Assembly (NCBI RefSeq): GCF_003052515.2
Contig: NZ_QARE02000001.1
Coordinates: 62,001 to 126,000, forward strand
Source: Pseudomonas sp. RIT409
GTDB taxonomy: Bacteria > Pseudomonadota > Gammaproteobacteria > Pseudomonadales > Pseudomonadaceae
DNA: 64,000 nt
Direction of reading: 5' to 3'
Shown here: one piece after another, positions 53,221 to 62,298 of the stretch
Layout: each line of letters starts with the position of its first letter
How positions within the stretch are numbered: the stretch's first letter is position 1
Program-made: the position numbers and the translations under genes
Notes under the pieces: generated by a model
Databases searched by the model: none
Seen by the model: only the letters and a program-made list of their open reading frames with translations
Told to the model about the DNA's origin: nothing

Positions 53221-53921
53221 GCCAAGGCCTCCAATGGCGTATCGTCGCCGCCCAGGCGGATGAATTCAGCGTGATCGATGGGATCGAAGCGCACGGTGTC
53301 CCCGGGCTGCATGAGGCTGTAGCCGTCGATGTCACGATCGAACAATTTGGCGGGAGTGCGACCCAGGATGTTCCAGCCGCCGGGAGACTCGAGCGGGTAA
53401 GCAGCGGTCTGGCGCTCAGCGATTCCGACGCTGCCTGCCGCCACCCGTTTGCGCGGGGTTTTGATCCGCGGCGCAGCCAACACTTCCTCCACCAAGCCCA
53501 TGAAGGCGAAGCCCGGCGCGAAGCCCAGCGCGAAAACCTGATACTCACGCTGACTGTGACGACGAATCACCTCGTCCACCGACAATCCGCTGCGTTTGGC
53601 GAGTAGCGTCAGTTCCGGACCGCCCCTGAGGTCGTACCAGACCGGTATCGCATGGCTGCGCCCGCCGCTGCCTGCATCGGGGGAAAGGTTTTCCAACGAT
53701 TCGGCAATCAAGGCCCGTGCTCGCTGCGGGTCCAGCGCCATCAGGTCGTAATGCACCATCAGCGTGGTATACGACGGCACCAGATCGATCAAATGGGCAC
53801 CGAATCCATGGCGCAAGCGCTGACTGGCGGCAAGCATCCACGGCATGTTGGCTTCGTCGATGGCATCGAAGAGACGCACCATCAGGCAATCGATCGCCAC
53901 GACCTCGATACGCACATTCAT
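53217..53921 (-). CDS. pxpB: 5-oxoprolinase subunit B (AHS1/KipI-like)
   Basis: The 234-residue protein overlaps both neighbours by 4 bp (ATGA at each end), so the three genes are translationally coupled. AHS1 landmarks are [26 protein letters not shown] (interrupted in naming here) and the [13 protein letters not shown] motif near the C-terminus. It forms the enzyme complex with PxpC and PxpA. Confidence 0.93.
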   Translation of the reverse strand: MNVRIEVVAIDCLMVRLFDAIDEANMPWMLAASQRLRHGFGAHLIDLVPSYTTLMVHYDLMALDPQRARALIAESLENLSPDAGSGGRSHAIPVWYDLRGGPELTLLAKRSGLSVDEVIRRHSQREYQVFALGFAPGFAFMGLVEEVLAAPRIKTPRKRVAAGSVGIAERQTAAYPLESPGGWNILGRTPAKLFDRDIDGYSLMQPGDTVRFDPIDHAEFIRLGGDDTPLEALA

Positions 53922-54670
53922 GATGCAGACATCGTTCCCAGCGCCTGACGAATCCGCTGCACGGCGGCAATGGAACTGGCGTTGTCGCCATGTACACAGA
54001 GGGTGTCGACCTTGAGCTTGAGTTCGCTGCCGTCGCTGGCGATCAACGCCTCGCCACGAGACAGGGTCATCGCTTGCTGGATGATCAGCTCCGGCTCGTG
54101 ATGCACCGCGCCCGGCAGGCTGCGTGACACCAGACGGCCTGCGCTGTCATAGGCGCGATCGGCGAAGGCCTCGAACCACAGGGTGACCCCGAACTCATCG
54201 GCCATTGCCTGGGCCGCGCTGTTGTCGCGCATCGACAACACCATCAGCGGCAGTTCCGGGTTGTAGCGGGCAATGCCTTCGATGACGGCGCGCAGTTGGG
54301 TTGGGTTGGCCATCATGTCGTTGTACATCGCGCCGTGGGGTTTGACGTAGCGAACCCGCCCGCCCTGGGCGCGAGCCACGCCATCGAGTCCGCCGATCTG
54401 GTAATGCAGCAAGTCTTGAATTTCCTGTGGCGAGCACGCCATCGAACGTCGGCCGAAACCCACCAGATCCGGGTACGCCGGGTGCGCCCCGATGGTGACA
54501 TCGTGTTTGAGCGCCAAGGCCACGGTCTTGCGCATGACGCTCGGATCTCCGGCGTGGAAGCCGCAAGCAATGTTGGCGCAGTCGATGTACGGCATGACCT
54601 CGGCGTCCAGGCCCATGGTCCAAGCGCCGTAGCTTTCGCCGATGTCGCAATTCAATAACAGGCGGCCCAA
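53918..54670 (-). CDS. pxpA: 5-oxoprolinase subunit A (LamB/YcsF family), TTG start
   Basis: The 250-residue protein is first in the operon. The family start [12 protein letters not shown], then [36 protein letters not shown] and VHGD are intact. The best start is TTG 54670, eight bases after AGGAG; no in-frame ATG or GTG fits, because the only upstream ATG (54895) would add 75 residues unlike the family. Length from TTG agrees with PxpA (about 250). A rare start codon may keep expression low. Confidence 0.9.
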   Translation of the reverse strand: MGRLLLNCDIGESYGAWTMGLDAEVMPYIDCANIACGFHAGDPSVMRKTVALALKHDVTIGAHPAYPDLVGFGRRSMACSPQEIQDLLHYQIGGLDGVARAQGGRVRYVKPHGAMYNDMMANPTQLRAVIEGIARYNPELPLMVLSMRDNSAAQAMADEFGVTLWFEAFADRAYDSAGRLVSRSLPGAVHHEPELIIQQAMTLSRGEALIASDGSELKLKVDTLCVHGDNASSIAAVQRIRQALGTMSAS

Positions 54671-54864
54671 GGGGTGAACTCCTGTGTGAATGAGAGGGGA
54701 TCGAGGCTTGAGTCTACGCGGGCAGCGCCGCTGAAACACGCCTGTCGTGTGCAGGCGCATTCTTGGGTGAAAGAGGCTGGAACGTCCAACGAATAAAAAC
54801 GGGAGGGGAGGATAAGAAAAAGTGAACGCGCTGCTCGCTCTCTGAGCTGGTTTAATGGCTCCGG
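54671..54864. other. Upstream region of pxpA
   Basis: No gene was seen. A polypurine stretch (GGGAGGGGAGGATAAG, 54801-54817) and the REP pair to its right make this gap. The pxpA promoter should lie here, but I could not define a convincing -35/-10. Confidence 0.4.
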
Positions 54865-55013
54865 TGTAGGAGCGTGGCTTGTACCGCGATCGCACGGGGT
54901 CGCGTCCGACCGCAGCGGCAGTAAAACCGGCTTGCGCGGTGTATCAGACGAACCGCACAGGCAGCGTTTACTGCTGCTCCGCAGCAGATCGCGGGACAAG
55001 CCACGCTCCTACA
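54865..55013. repeat. REP inverted pair, GTGGC variant
   Basis: TGTAGGAGCGTGGCTTGTACC with GCGATCG opens, and GATCGCGGGACAAGCC with ACGCTCCTACAG closes. It shares the GTGGCTTGTCCCGCGATC core of the pair at 47521, so two REP subtypes coexist in the window. Confidence 0.88.
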
Positions 55014-55028
55014 GGAGAGCGGAAAACC

Positions 55029-55553
55029 TCACTCCCACTCCCGCCGGACCCGACGCTTGTAGACGCGGCCCACGAACAGCCAGTCGATGAATACCACGAA
55101 GCTTTCGATCACGAGCGAGAACAGCAACGCGCAGGCCAGGCCCCAGCCGATCACTTCCGGCGACAGCAGCACTTGCCAGGTGTAGCCATTCCAGGTCTCG
55201 GCGCGGATGTCCGGGTCGGCGGCCGTCAGCACGTGCCAGGCACGCAGATACCACGGGCCCTGCAGGGCCATCCATTCACGGTCGAGCAGTTGATTGCGGC
55301 TCAGCAGGTTGCTGATGTTGTTGGCGTCCGTGCGGAAGACCGGGTCTTCGCTATTGCGATAGTGCTGGATCAGCGCCTGCACATCACCGTTGAAGAAGCG
55401 TTGGGCGGTCTCGTTGTACCCGCGCAAGGTTTGCTGGGCTTCCATCAAATGGGCTTCGACGCGCTTGCTGTAGTCGCTGATGAATCCCGGAATCTGCACG
55501 CCGATCAACAGGCCTGCGGTGAACAACACCAGTCGCACATAGCTTCGCAGCAT
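55029..55553 (-). CDS. DUF2937 family membrane protein
   Basis: The 174-residue protein starts at ATG 55553, preceded by GAGAGGGACC. An N-terminal helix (YVRLVLFTAGLLIGVQIPGF) and a C-terminal helix (GWGLACALLFSLVIESFVVFI) bracket a helical soluble loop of about 110 residues (LMEAQQTLRGYNETAQRFFNGD). The layout matches DUF2937; the function is unknown. It follows the amidotransferase gene by 13 bp and probably shares its transcript. Confidence 0.8.
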   Translation of the reverse strand: MLRSYVRLVLFTAGLLIGVQIPGFISDYSKRVEAHLMEAQQTLRGYNETAQRFFNGDVQALIQHYRNSEDPVFRTDANNISNLLSRNQLLDREWMALQGPWYLRAWHVLTAADPDIRAETWNGYTWQVLLSPEVIGWGLACALLFSLVIESFVVFIDWLFVGRVYKRRVRREWE

Positions 55554-55566
55554 AGGTCCCTCTCGA

Positions 55567-56340
55567 TCAGGTTCGGCCTTCGGCCACGCATTCGCCACGT
55601 CGCCACAGGCTCCAGTGGCCCGGCTCGTAGCGATTCCAGGTTTCGTTTTCAGTCAACGGCTCGGTGGCAATGACTGTGACCACGTCGTCTGGGGTTGTTT
55701 CCGCCTGAAAATCCACGATCACGTCGACGTCTTTGAGCCGAGCTGGGCCGAAGGGCGCACGGCGGGTGATGTGCACCAGCTTGGTCGAACAAAAGCAGAA
55801 CAGCCAGTCGCCGTCACTGAGCAACGCATTGAAAACGCCTTTGCTGCGGTATTCGCCGCACGCCTGCACCAGGGTCGGGAGCAATTGCTCCACCTCGACC
55901 GGCTCGGGAAAGTCTTCACGCACCCGGTTCAACAGGTCACAAAAAGCCGCTTCGCTGTCGGTGTCCCCCACCGGGCGGTAGAACGTGGCGCTGGGGTGAA
56001 AGTCCGCCAGTTGCCCATTATGGGCAAAACACCAGTTGCGCCCCCACAGTTCACGCACGAATGGGTGCGTGTTCGACAGGCAGACCTTGCCCACGTTGGC
56101 CTGGCGGATGTGGCCGATCACCACTTCGCTCTTGATCGGATAACGCTGGACCAGTTGCGCGACTTCGGATTCGCTGCTCGCCGCCGGGTCCTGAAATACC
56201 CGCAGGCCGCGCCCTTCGTAGAATCCGATGCCCCAGCCGTCGCGGTGCGGACCGGTGCGGCCACCGCGCTGCATCAGCCCGGTGAAGCTGAACACGATGT
56301 CGGTGGGTACATTGGCGCTCATGCCCAGAAGTTCACACAT
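55567..56340 (-). CDS. Class II glutamine amidotransferase (YafJ-like)
   Basis: The 257-residue protein has the N-terminal nucleophile Cys2 (MCELLGMSANVPTD), HRDGWGIGFYEG, VIGHIRQANVG, NTHPF and FAHNGQLADF, the full set for an Ntn glutaminase domain without a fused synthetase. It would release ammonia from glutamine for an unknown acceptor. It lies between a membrane-protein gene (36 bp upstream) and the DUF2937 gene. Confidence 0.93.
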   Translation of the reverse strand: MCELLGMSANVPTDIVFSFTGLMQRGGRTGPHRDGWGIGFYEGRGLRVFQDPAASSESEVAQLVQRYPIKSEVVIGHIRQANVGKVCLSNTHPFVRELWGRNWCFAHNGQLADFHPSATFYRPVGDTDSEAAFCDLLNRVREDFPEPVEVEQLLPTLVQACGEYRSKGVFNALLSDGDWLFCFCSTKLVHITRRAPFGPARLKDVDVIVDFQAETTPDDVVTVIATEPLTENETWNRYEPGHWSLWRRGECVAEGRT

Positions 56341-56376
56341 GCTCGGGTCTCGAAGGTTCGTCGGCAGGCAGGCCGG

Positions 56377-56886
56377 TCAAAGCTTGGGTTCGACCCGGTA
56401 GCGGCCGGCAGTGCCACCGCTGCCACCTTTGCTCGGCGGAGTCGCCGCGCTGCTGTAGCGGGAAGGTACCTGCGCGGCAAACGGCTCGTCGTTTTCTTCC
56501 TCCTCGGCGGCCGCTTGCGCGGCGACGGCCTCTGCGTGGGCTTGTCGGGCCTTTTTCTTGCGCAGAAACGGCAGGCGGATCAGCGCGAAAACGACATACA
56601 CCCCCAAGGCGATGGCGCCATAGGTCGACAGATCCAGGGCGGCACGCCAGACGTTGTTGCCCACCTTCAGGCCCAGGTCCAGCACACTGATCGCCAGCGC
56701 GGGTGCGTAGGTTTCCTTGACCGGATCGATCACGGTCGGGCAGAACAGCAGCACCGCGCCAATGACGCGCAGCGGCTCGCGAAGGTAGCGCCACATCCAG
56801 CCGGTGAGCTTGAACCACACCAACAGACAGCCCAACGCGGCAAACGCGTAGAGCCCCCAGGCAATCAGATAGTCGTTGTCGGTCAT
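56377..56886 (-). CDS. Hypothetical membrane protein with charged linker
   Basis: The 169-residue protein starts at ATG 56886; the ribosome site is weak. Three hydrophobic segments are visible (IAWGLYAFAALGCLLVWF; VIGAVLLFCPTVI; YGAIALGVYVVFALI), followed by a Lys/Arg then Ala/Glu-rich cytoplasmic tail and a Gly/Ser/Pro-rich end. I do not recognise a family. It precedes the amidotransferase gene in the same direction. Confidence 0.75.
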   Translation of the reverse strand: MTDNDYLIAWGLYAFAALGCLLVWFKLTGWMWRYLREPLRVIGAVLLFCPTVIDPVKETYAPALAISVLDLGLKVGNNVWRAALDLSTYGAIALGVYVVFALIRLPFLRKKKARQAHAEAVAAQAAAEEEENDEPFAAQVPSRYSSAATPPSKGGSGGTAGRYRVEPKL

Positions 56887-57028
56887 GACGTCCGTGGTAA
56901 GGGAGGTAAAGAGGCGCTTATGATAACGACTTTTCACCGGCCTGGCTTACCCGGCTTCAGTAATCGGTCCGCTGCGCCCTTGCAGGTGCTTTTCGCAGCG
57001 GCCGGCTTCCCATCAGAGAGAGCCTCGC

Positions 57029-59086
57029 ATGCCTTCATCCCTCCGTACTTCCAGCGCCCCGATTGCCCGCAAAGGCGACGGCCCTGACCCTTATGCCTGG
57101 CTGCAGAACCGCGACACCGATGAGGTGATCGGCTATTTGAAGGCCGAAAACACCTACCAAGACGAGCAACTGGCCGATCAGGAAGCACTGCGCGAGTCTC
57201 TGTTTCAGGAAATCAAGAGCCGCATCCTGGAGACCGACCTGTCGCTCCCGTCGCCATGGGGCCCGTACCTCTATTACACCCGGACCACCGAAGGCGATGA
57301 GTATGCCCGGCATTACCGCTGCCCGCGCCCGGCGGACGACGCCCTCACCGTCGACGAAAGCGCCGAAGAACTGCTGCTGGACCCCAATGCCCTGGCCAAC
57401 GGGGGCTTCTTTTCCTTGGGCACGTTCAGCATCAGCCCGGATCATCAGCGCCTGGCCTACAGCACCGATACCAGCGGCGATGAGATTTATCGTCTGTTCG
57501 TCAAGGAGCTGAACACTGGCGATATCACCGCTCTGCCGTTCGAGGACTGCGATGGCAGCATGACCTGGGCCAACGACAGCCAGACCCTGTTCTTTGGCGA
57601 ACTGGACGAGACCCATCGCCCTCACAAGCTGTATCGCCACCGGCTGGGCACCCATGACGCCGATCTGGTGTTCAGCGAGCCCGATGGCCGCTTCTTCCTG
57701 CATTGCTACCGCACCAGTTCCGAACGCCAACTGGTGTTGGCACTGGACAGCAAAACCACCGGCGAGAGCTGGGTACTGGACGCCAGCACACCGGAGCAGG
57801 CCTTCACCTGTATCGCTGCACGCAGTGAAGGCCACGAGTACTCGGTGGACCATGGCTTGATCGACGGCACCTGGAGCTGGCTGATTCGCAGCAACCAGAC
57901 CGGCATCAACTTCGCACTGTTCCATGCCCCCGAGCAGGCCAGCGGGGTACCGGAGCGCAGCGCATGGCAGACCCTCGTCCCGCACAGCGAAACGGTCATG
58001 CTCGATGGGTTCAGCCTGAACGCCCGGGGCCTGACCCTGAGCCTGCGCGAAGGCGGCCTGCCCATTGTCGAAGTCCATCCCCAGGGCCTGCCCGCCTACC
58101 GCGTGCAACTGCCGGATGCGGCGTACAACCTCTATGTGCAGGACACCCTCGAATTCGAAAGCGACAGGATCCGGCTGCGCTACCAATCCCTCAATCGTCC
58201 GCCGCAGGTTCGCCAACTGATGCTGGCCACCGGCGAACAGGTCGTTCTCAAGGAAACGCCAGTACTGGGTGAATTCGACGCCGATGCCTACGTCAGTCAG
58301 CGGCTGTGGGCGACTGCAGCCGACGGCACCCGAGTGCCGATCAGCCTGGTCGTCAAACGGGAACTGGCCGGCCAGCCGGTCCCGCTTTACCTGTATGGCT
58401 ACGGTGCCTATGGCGCCAGCCTGGACCCGTGGTTCTCCCATGCCCGGCTGAGCCTGCTTGACCGCGGCGTTGCCTTCGCCATCGCCCACGTGCGCGGCGG
58501 CGGGGAATTGGGTGAGGCCTGGTACCGCAATGGCAAACAAGAGCACAAGCAGAACACGTTCGACGACTTCATCGCCTGTGCCGAACACCTGATCGCAGAA
58601 CACCTGACAACTTCCGAACAGTTGGTGATCAGCGGCGGCAGCGCTGGCGGTTTGCTGATCGGCGCGGTCGTGAATCAACGCCCTGAGTTGTTCAAGGCGG
58701 CGATCGCCGAAGTGCCGTTCGTCGACGTCCTCAACACCATGCTCGATCCGGATCTGCCGTTGACCGTCACCGAATACGACGAATGGGGCAACCCTCAGGA
58801 GCCGGAGGTCTACGCTCGGATCAAGGCCTACGCGCCTTATGAAAACGTCAGTGCGCAGGCGTATCCCGCGATGCTGGTGATCGCCGGATACAACGACAGC
58901 CGCGTGCAGTATTGGGAAGCGGCCAAATGGGTGGCCAAGTTGCGCGACACCAAGACCGATGACAACCTGCTGTTGCTCAAGACCGAACTGGGTGCAGGGC
59001 ATGGCGGGATGAGCGGTCGCTATCAGGGCTTACGTGACGTGGCGCTCGAATACGGCTTTATCTTCAAGGTCCTGCAAATGGCCTGA
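57029..59086 (+). CDS. ptrB: Oligopeptidase B (S9A serine peptidase)
   Basis: The 685-residue cytoplasmic peptidase cleaves short peptides after Lys or Arg. Residues about 20-410 are the N-terminal propeller (PYAWLQNRDTDEVIGYL, YLYYTRTTEGDEY). The alpha/beta-hydrolase half holds Ser538 in SGGSAGG, Asp623 in YNDSRV and His658 in AGHGGMSGR. PLYLYGYGAYGAS and HVRGGGELGEAWY are family landmarks. Start: ATG 57029, following GAGAGAGCCTCGC. It lies divergent from the membrane-protein gene. Confidence 0.95.
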   Translation: MPSSLRTSSAPIARKGDGPDPYAWLQNRDTDEVIGYLKAENTYQDEQLADQEALRESLFQEIKSRILETDLSLPSPWGPYLYYTRTTEGDEYARHYRCPRPADDALTVDESAEELLLDPNALANGGFFSLGTFSISPDHQRLAYSTDTSGDEIYRLFVKELNTGDITALPFEDCDGSMTWANDSQTLFFGELDETHRPHKLYRHRLGTHDADLVFSEPDGRFFLHCYRTSSERQLVLALDSKTTGESWVLDASTPEQAFTCIAARSEGHEYSVDHGLIDGTWSWLIRSNQTGINFALFHAPEQASGVPERSAWQTLVPHSETVMLDGFSLNARGLTLSLREGGLPIVEVHPQGLPAYRVQLPDAAYNLYVQDTLEFESDRIRLRYQSLNRPPQVRQLMLATGEQVVLKETPVLGEFDADAYVSQRLWATAADGTRVPISLVVKRELAGQPVPLYLYGYGAYGASLDPWFSHARLSLLDRGVAFAIAHVRGGGELGEAWYRNGKQEHKQNTFDDFIACAEHLIAEHLTTSEQLVISGGSAGGLLIGAVVNQRPELFKAAIAEVPFVDVLNTMLDPDLPLTVTEYDEWGNPQEPEVYARIKAYAPYENVSAQAYPAMLVIAGYNDSRVQYWEAAKWVAKLRDTKTDDNLLLLKTELGAGHGGMSGRYQGLRDVALEYGFIFKVLQMA

Positions 59087-59177
59087 GGAACTCTCTTCAC
59101 CCGACGGGTCCTATCTGACGGCGCCCGACCCTGTGGGGTCCGGGGCCGCTCTCTCGACACCGAAAAGACATACGCCT

Positions 59178-59651
59178 ATGCCGACGAATTCCTCTCTGAA
59201 CAATGAAATCCGTGAAATGCTGATGGACTGCGGGCTGTTTCTCGCGCTCACGCCAGCGGACTTTTCCGCGGCTGCGGGCTATTTCAGCATCAGCCACGTC
59301 GATAAAGGCGACGCAGTTTTCAATGAGGGGGACGCCGGCACGTTCATGTGCATCCTCCACTCGGGCACGGTGTCGGTTCAGAAACTCAACGGCGAAGGCA
59401 GGCAGGTGGAAACCGCCCTTCTGCGCAGCGGTCGAGCGTTTGGCGAGATGGCGGTGCTGGACGGGGAGCGACGGTCAGCCACTTGCATCGCGGCGTCGCC
59501 CTGCTCTCTGCTGAACCTGGGCAAGGACTCACTGGACAAGATGCTCAACGAAGCGCCGAAAGTCGCCGCCAAGATCATCCGGGCCATCGCGGTGGCCATG
59601 TCCAAGCGACTGCGGATGATGGACGGCCAAGTGCTGGCGCAGCACGAGTAG
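59178..59651 (+). CDS. Cyclic-nucleotide-binding-domain protein
   Basis: The 157-residue protein has one CAP-type effector domain (residues about 30-135). FNEGDAGTFMCILHSGTVSV, FGEMAVLDGERRSATC and the preceding GRA give the phosphate-binding cassette with its Arg. There is no helix-turn-helix or catalytic domain, so it is a stand-alone cNMP sensor. Start: ATG 59178 with a poor ribosome site, 91 bp after ptrB; it may read through from that transcript. Confidence 0.85.
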   Translation: MPTNSSLNNEIREMLMDCGLFLALTPADFSAAAGYFSISHVDKGDAVFNEGDAGTFMCILHSGTVSVQKLNGEGRQVETALLRSGRAFGEMAVLDGERRSATCIAASPCSLLNLGKDSLDKMLNEAPKVAAKIIRAIAVAMSKRLRMMDGQVLAQHE

Positions 59652-59689
59652 CCGCTTCCGGCATTGGCAGGCGTGCTGCCGTGTGCCTC

Positions 59690-59977
59690 TCAGGGCGCCG
59701 GCTTGGCGGGCGGGGTCAGCGCCGGCAGTGGCTCATCGTCCTTGGGCGGCCCCGGTTGCGGAATTTTCGGCAACAAGGGCGGATTGCCCTGCCCACCCAC
59801 GCGTGGAACCCCAGGTGGGGAAACCTGCGGATAAGGCGTCGGGGTCGCCGTACCGGGCGAACCGGCGGTCGCTGCGATCGGCTCGGGCGTATTCAGGACA
59901 GGTTGCAACGTTTCGGCGAAGACGGGCGACACGCCCATGATCGACAGCGCAGACATCGCTAAAATCAACCGCATCAT
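59690..59977 (-). CDS. Short Pro-rich exported protein
   Basis: The 95-residue protein starts at ATG 59977, six bases after GGAGG. The signal peptide has core LILAMSALSIMGVSPV and cuts at VFA-ETL. The mature part is Pro/Gly/Thr-rich (TATPTPYPQVSPPGVPRVGG, LLPKIPQPGPPKDD) with no domain I recognise; it is probably an extended periplasmic or wall-spanning linker. The gene is easily missed because a longer, out-of-context frame extends upstream. Confidence 0.75.
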   Translation of the reverse strand: MMRLILAMSALSIMGVSPVFAETLQPVLNTPEPIAATAGSPGTATPTPYPQVSPPGVPRVGGQGNPPLLPKIPQPGPPKDDEPLPALTPPAKPAP

Positions 59978-60121
59978 CGTTGGCCTCCGCAGCCAATCTT
60001 CTTTCCTGCGGCTCAGGCTACTCTTGCGCGAGAAAATTGCCACTGTCGGTGATGGCTGTGGAACCCCGAGCAACGCGCTAAACTCGTCCCATTGCCAACC
60101 GCACACGAAACAGGTGACACC

Positions 60122-60499
60122 ATGAGCTCGGGCACGCCGACCAATACGTCCAAACTTGATCGCATCCTTGCCGATGCCCAACGCGACCGCGAAATGGGTT
60201 ACCGCGACAAGGCCTTGCGCATGTACCCGCATGTCTGCGGTCGCTGCGCCCGAGAGTTCTCCGGCAAGCGCCTGAGCGAACTGACCGTGCACCACCGCGA
60301 CCACAATCATGACAACAACCCTCAGGATGGCTCCAATTGGGAGCTCCTGTGCCTGTACTGCCATGACAATGAGCACTCGCGCTACACCGACCAACAGTAT
60401 TTCTCCGAGGGTTCGCTCGGCACACCGAAAACCGCCAAGGCCACCCACAATCCGTTTGCCGCACTGGCCGGTTTGATGAAAGACAGCGGCAAATCCTGA
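60122..60499 (+). CDS. yajD: YajD family HNH nuclease
   Basis: The 125-residue protein starts at ATG 60122, preceded by AGGTGACACC. It has the HNH core CGRCARE, the VHHRDHNHDNN motif and CLYCHDNEH, with four cysteines for a structural zinc and the His-Asn-His catalytic set. The YajD family is widespread in gammaproteobacteria; its substrate DNA is unknown. It is divergent from the small exported protein. Confidence 0.9.
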   Translation: MSSGTPTNTSKLDRILADAQRDREMGYRDKALRMYPHVCGRCAREFSGKRLSELTVHHRDHNHDNNPQDGSNWELLCLYCHDNEHSRYTDQQYFSEGSLGTPKTAKATHNPFAALAGLMKDSGKS

Positions 60500-60612
60500 A
60501 TCGCCCCCTGCCGGGAAGGCGCGGCCGGGCCCTCCGGCCGTTGCCTTGACTTGCAGCTTGAGGCTCGAAGCTTGAAACTGCGCCCCCGTTTTCCGAAGAG
60601 CACCCTCCCCTC

Positions 60613-61101
60613 GTGGCCAACAAACGCTATGCCTGTATCGGCTTGTTCAACCCTAAATCACCGGAAAACGTCGGCTCGGTCATGCGCGCGGCAGGCTGTT
60701 ACGGGGTGGCGTCGGTGTTCTACACCGGCAAGCGCTATGAGCGGGCGCGAGACTTTGTCACTGACACCAAGAAAATCCATCAGGACATCCCCCTGATCGG
60801 CATCGACGACCTGAAGAAAATCATCCCGCTGGGGTGCGTCCCCGTCGCCGTCGAGCTGGTCGAAGGCGCCCGTGCGCTGCCTGACTACACCCACCCCGAT
60901 CGAGCGATCTACATTTTCGGCCCCGAGGACGGTTCGCTGGACAAGGAGATTCGTGACTGGTGTGAAGACGTGGTGTACATCCCCACCACCGGATGCATGA
61001 ACCTGGCCGCGACCGTCAATGTGGTTTTGTACGACCGCATGGCCAAAGGCAACAACACCCGCTCCGGCCCACTGTTCGGACGCGAAACCGAACGGACCTG
61101 A
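60613..61101 (+). CDS. SpoU/TrmH-family RNA 2'-O-methyltransferase
   Basis: The 162-residue SPOUT methyltransferase would modify a ribose in tRNA or rRNA with SAM. The start is GTG 60613 (VANKRYACIGLFNPKSPENVG). Conserved motifs are NVGSVMRAAG, IFGPEDGSLDKEI and IPTTGCMNLAATVNVVLYDR, the trefoil knot region. It lacks the N-terminal RNA-binding extension of RlmB-type members. The target nucleotide is not defined. Confidence 0.88.
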   Translation: MANKRYACIGLFNPKSPENVGSVMRAAGCYGVASVFYTGKRYERARDFVTDTKKIHQDIPLIGIDDLKKIIPLGCVPVAVELVEGARALPDYTHPDRAIYIFGPEDGSLDKEIRDWCEDVVYIPTTGCMNLAATVNVVLYDRMAKGNNTRSGPLFGRETERT

Positions 61102-61182
61102 CCACCGTCCCGATAAACGCATGGAACAGTTTCGTCACGCGGCAGTCAGCTACAGGGACCCTACTTTTCATGGAGAACCCTC

Positions 61183-61554
61183 ATGAGCGATACCCCGATC
61201 CTGACACGCGTAGAACGTCCGCTGCGTGACCTTCCCGAACAGAATGTACAAGGCTGGGAGCGCATCGGCTCGCTGGCCGGGGGCGTCTTGATGATGGGCA
61301 AGGGCCTGCGCCGTGGTGGCCTTTTCGGCCTGGTGCAACTGGCCATTGGTGGCGCAGTACTGGCTCGCGGCATCACCGGCCATTGCTCGGCCAAGTCCCT
61401 GCTGGAAAAAAGCCGTAGCGACATGGCTGCCGCCCGCGCGCGCATCGAGGAAGCCGGTGCCGAGCTGAGCAAGCTCAAAACCAAAGCCGAAGTGGCTGCG
61501 GAAGAAGCCGTCGTGAAGAGCGTGGACGCGGTGACCGGGTCCAAAGGCGTTTAA
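61183..61554 (+). CDS. DUF2892 (YgaP-like) small membrane protein
   Basis: The 123-residue protein has the DUF2892 segment WERIGSLAGGVLMMGKGLRRGGL and FGLVQLAIGGAVLARGITGHC (two hydrophobic stretches), followed by an Ala/Glu/Lys-rich coiled-coil tail (MAAARARIEEAGAELSKL). Start: ATG 61183 preceded by GGAGAACCCTC. It lacks the rhodanese domain of YgaP. The function is unknown. Confidence 0.82.
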   Translation: MSDTPILTRVERPLRDLPEQNVQGWERIGSLAGGVLMMGKGLRRGGLFGLVQLAIGGAVLARGITGHCSAKSLLEKSRSDMAAARARIEEAGAELSKLKTKAEVAAEEAVVKSVDAVTGSKGV

Positions 61555-61572
61555 ACCGGCGCGCGACGTGCG

Positions 61573-62022
61573 TTAACCCGCGCGGAAAATCAGGTAATCC
61601 TCCCAGTCGTCTTCGGCCACGCTGGCTTCGCTGAGCATGCGGCCGGACTGGGAGATGCGCTGTTTGTGGACCTGGTCCCGATCACCGCACACCAGATGGT
61701 GCCATATGGGCAGGTCCTTCCCCTCGCTGACCAGTCGATACCCGCAGGTGGGGGGCAACCACTTGAACTCATCGGCCTGGCCAGGCGTGAGCTGAATGCA
61801 ATCGGGCACTCGCGCCTTACGGTTCGGATAATCGCTGCATTGGCAGGTGTTCAAGTCCAGCAGTTTGCACGCAATGCGCGTGTAATAGACGCTGCCATCC
61901 TCCTCGTCTTCGAGCTTCTGCAGGCAGCAAAGGCCACAGCCGTCGCACAATGATTCCCACTCCTTGGAATCGAGTTGAGAAAGGGACTTGCGCATCCAGA
62001 ACGGTTCGACTTTGGCGGCCAT
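61573..62022 (-). CDS. ycgN: YcgN family cysteine-cluster protein (UPF0260)
   Basis: The 149-residue protein starts at ATG 62022 (an in-frame TTG at 62034 is less likely). The cysteine pattern CDGCGLCC, then Cys in [31 protein letters not shown] and VCGD implies metal or iron-sulfur binding. Length and order match YcgN. The function is not known. It is convergent with the DUF2892 gene, whose stop is only 18 bases away. Confidence 0.92.
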   Translation of the reverse strand: MAAKVEPFWMRKSLSQLDSKEWESLCDGCGLCCLQKLEDEEDGSVYYTRIACKLLDLNTCQCSDYPNRKARVPDCIQLTPGQADEFKWLPPTCGYRLVSEGKDLPIWHHLVCGDRDQVHKQRISQSGRMLSEASVAEDDWEDYLIFRAG

Positions 62023-62298
62023 GGCGTGAGGCAATCGGTATCGGCTGATGAAAAGGCCGCCAGTCTAGAGGCACATCGCGCAGGGGGAAAGCAGCGGCGA
62101 CTGTCGGTAGCGCAGGGTTGTCATGAACGGGGCGGCCAAGTAGCTTTATGCCCTCACGCGGCCGCGCTGAGCACCTGCCACCCCCGCATCACGCCTTACC
62201 GTTTCGACGATGCCTGCCGTCCACGGCCCATCTGATGGATGCCGCGCGCTGCGCCTCCGGGCACGCGGTCACTTCAACCTGTTCAGGATCAGCCCTTC

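Noticed and set aside
54671..54895. N-terminal extension of PxpA from ATG 54895
   Set aside because: The 75 extra residues are basic and unlike the family, and an AGGAG site precedes the TTG at 54670 instead.
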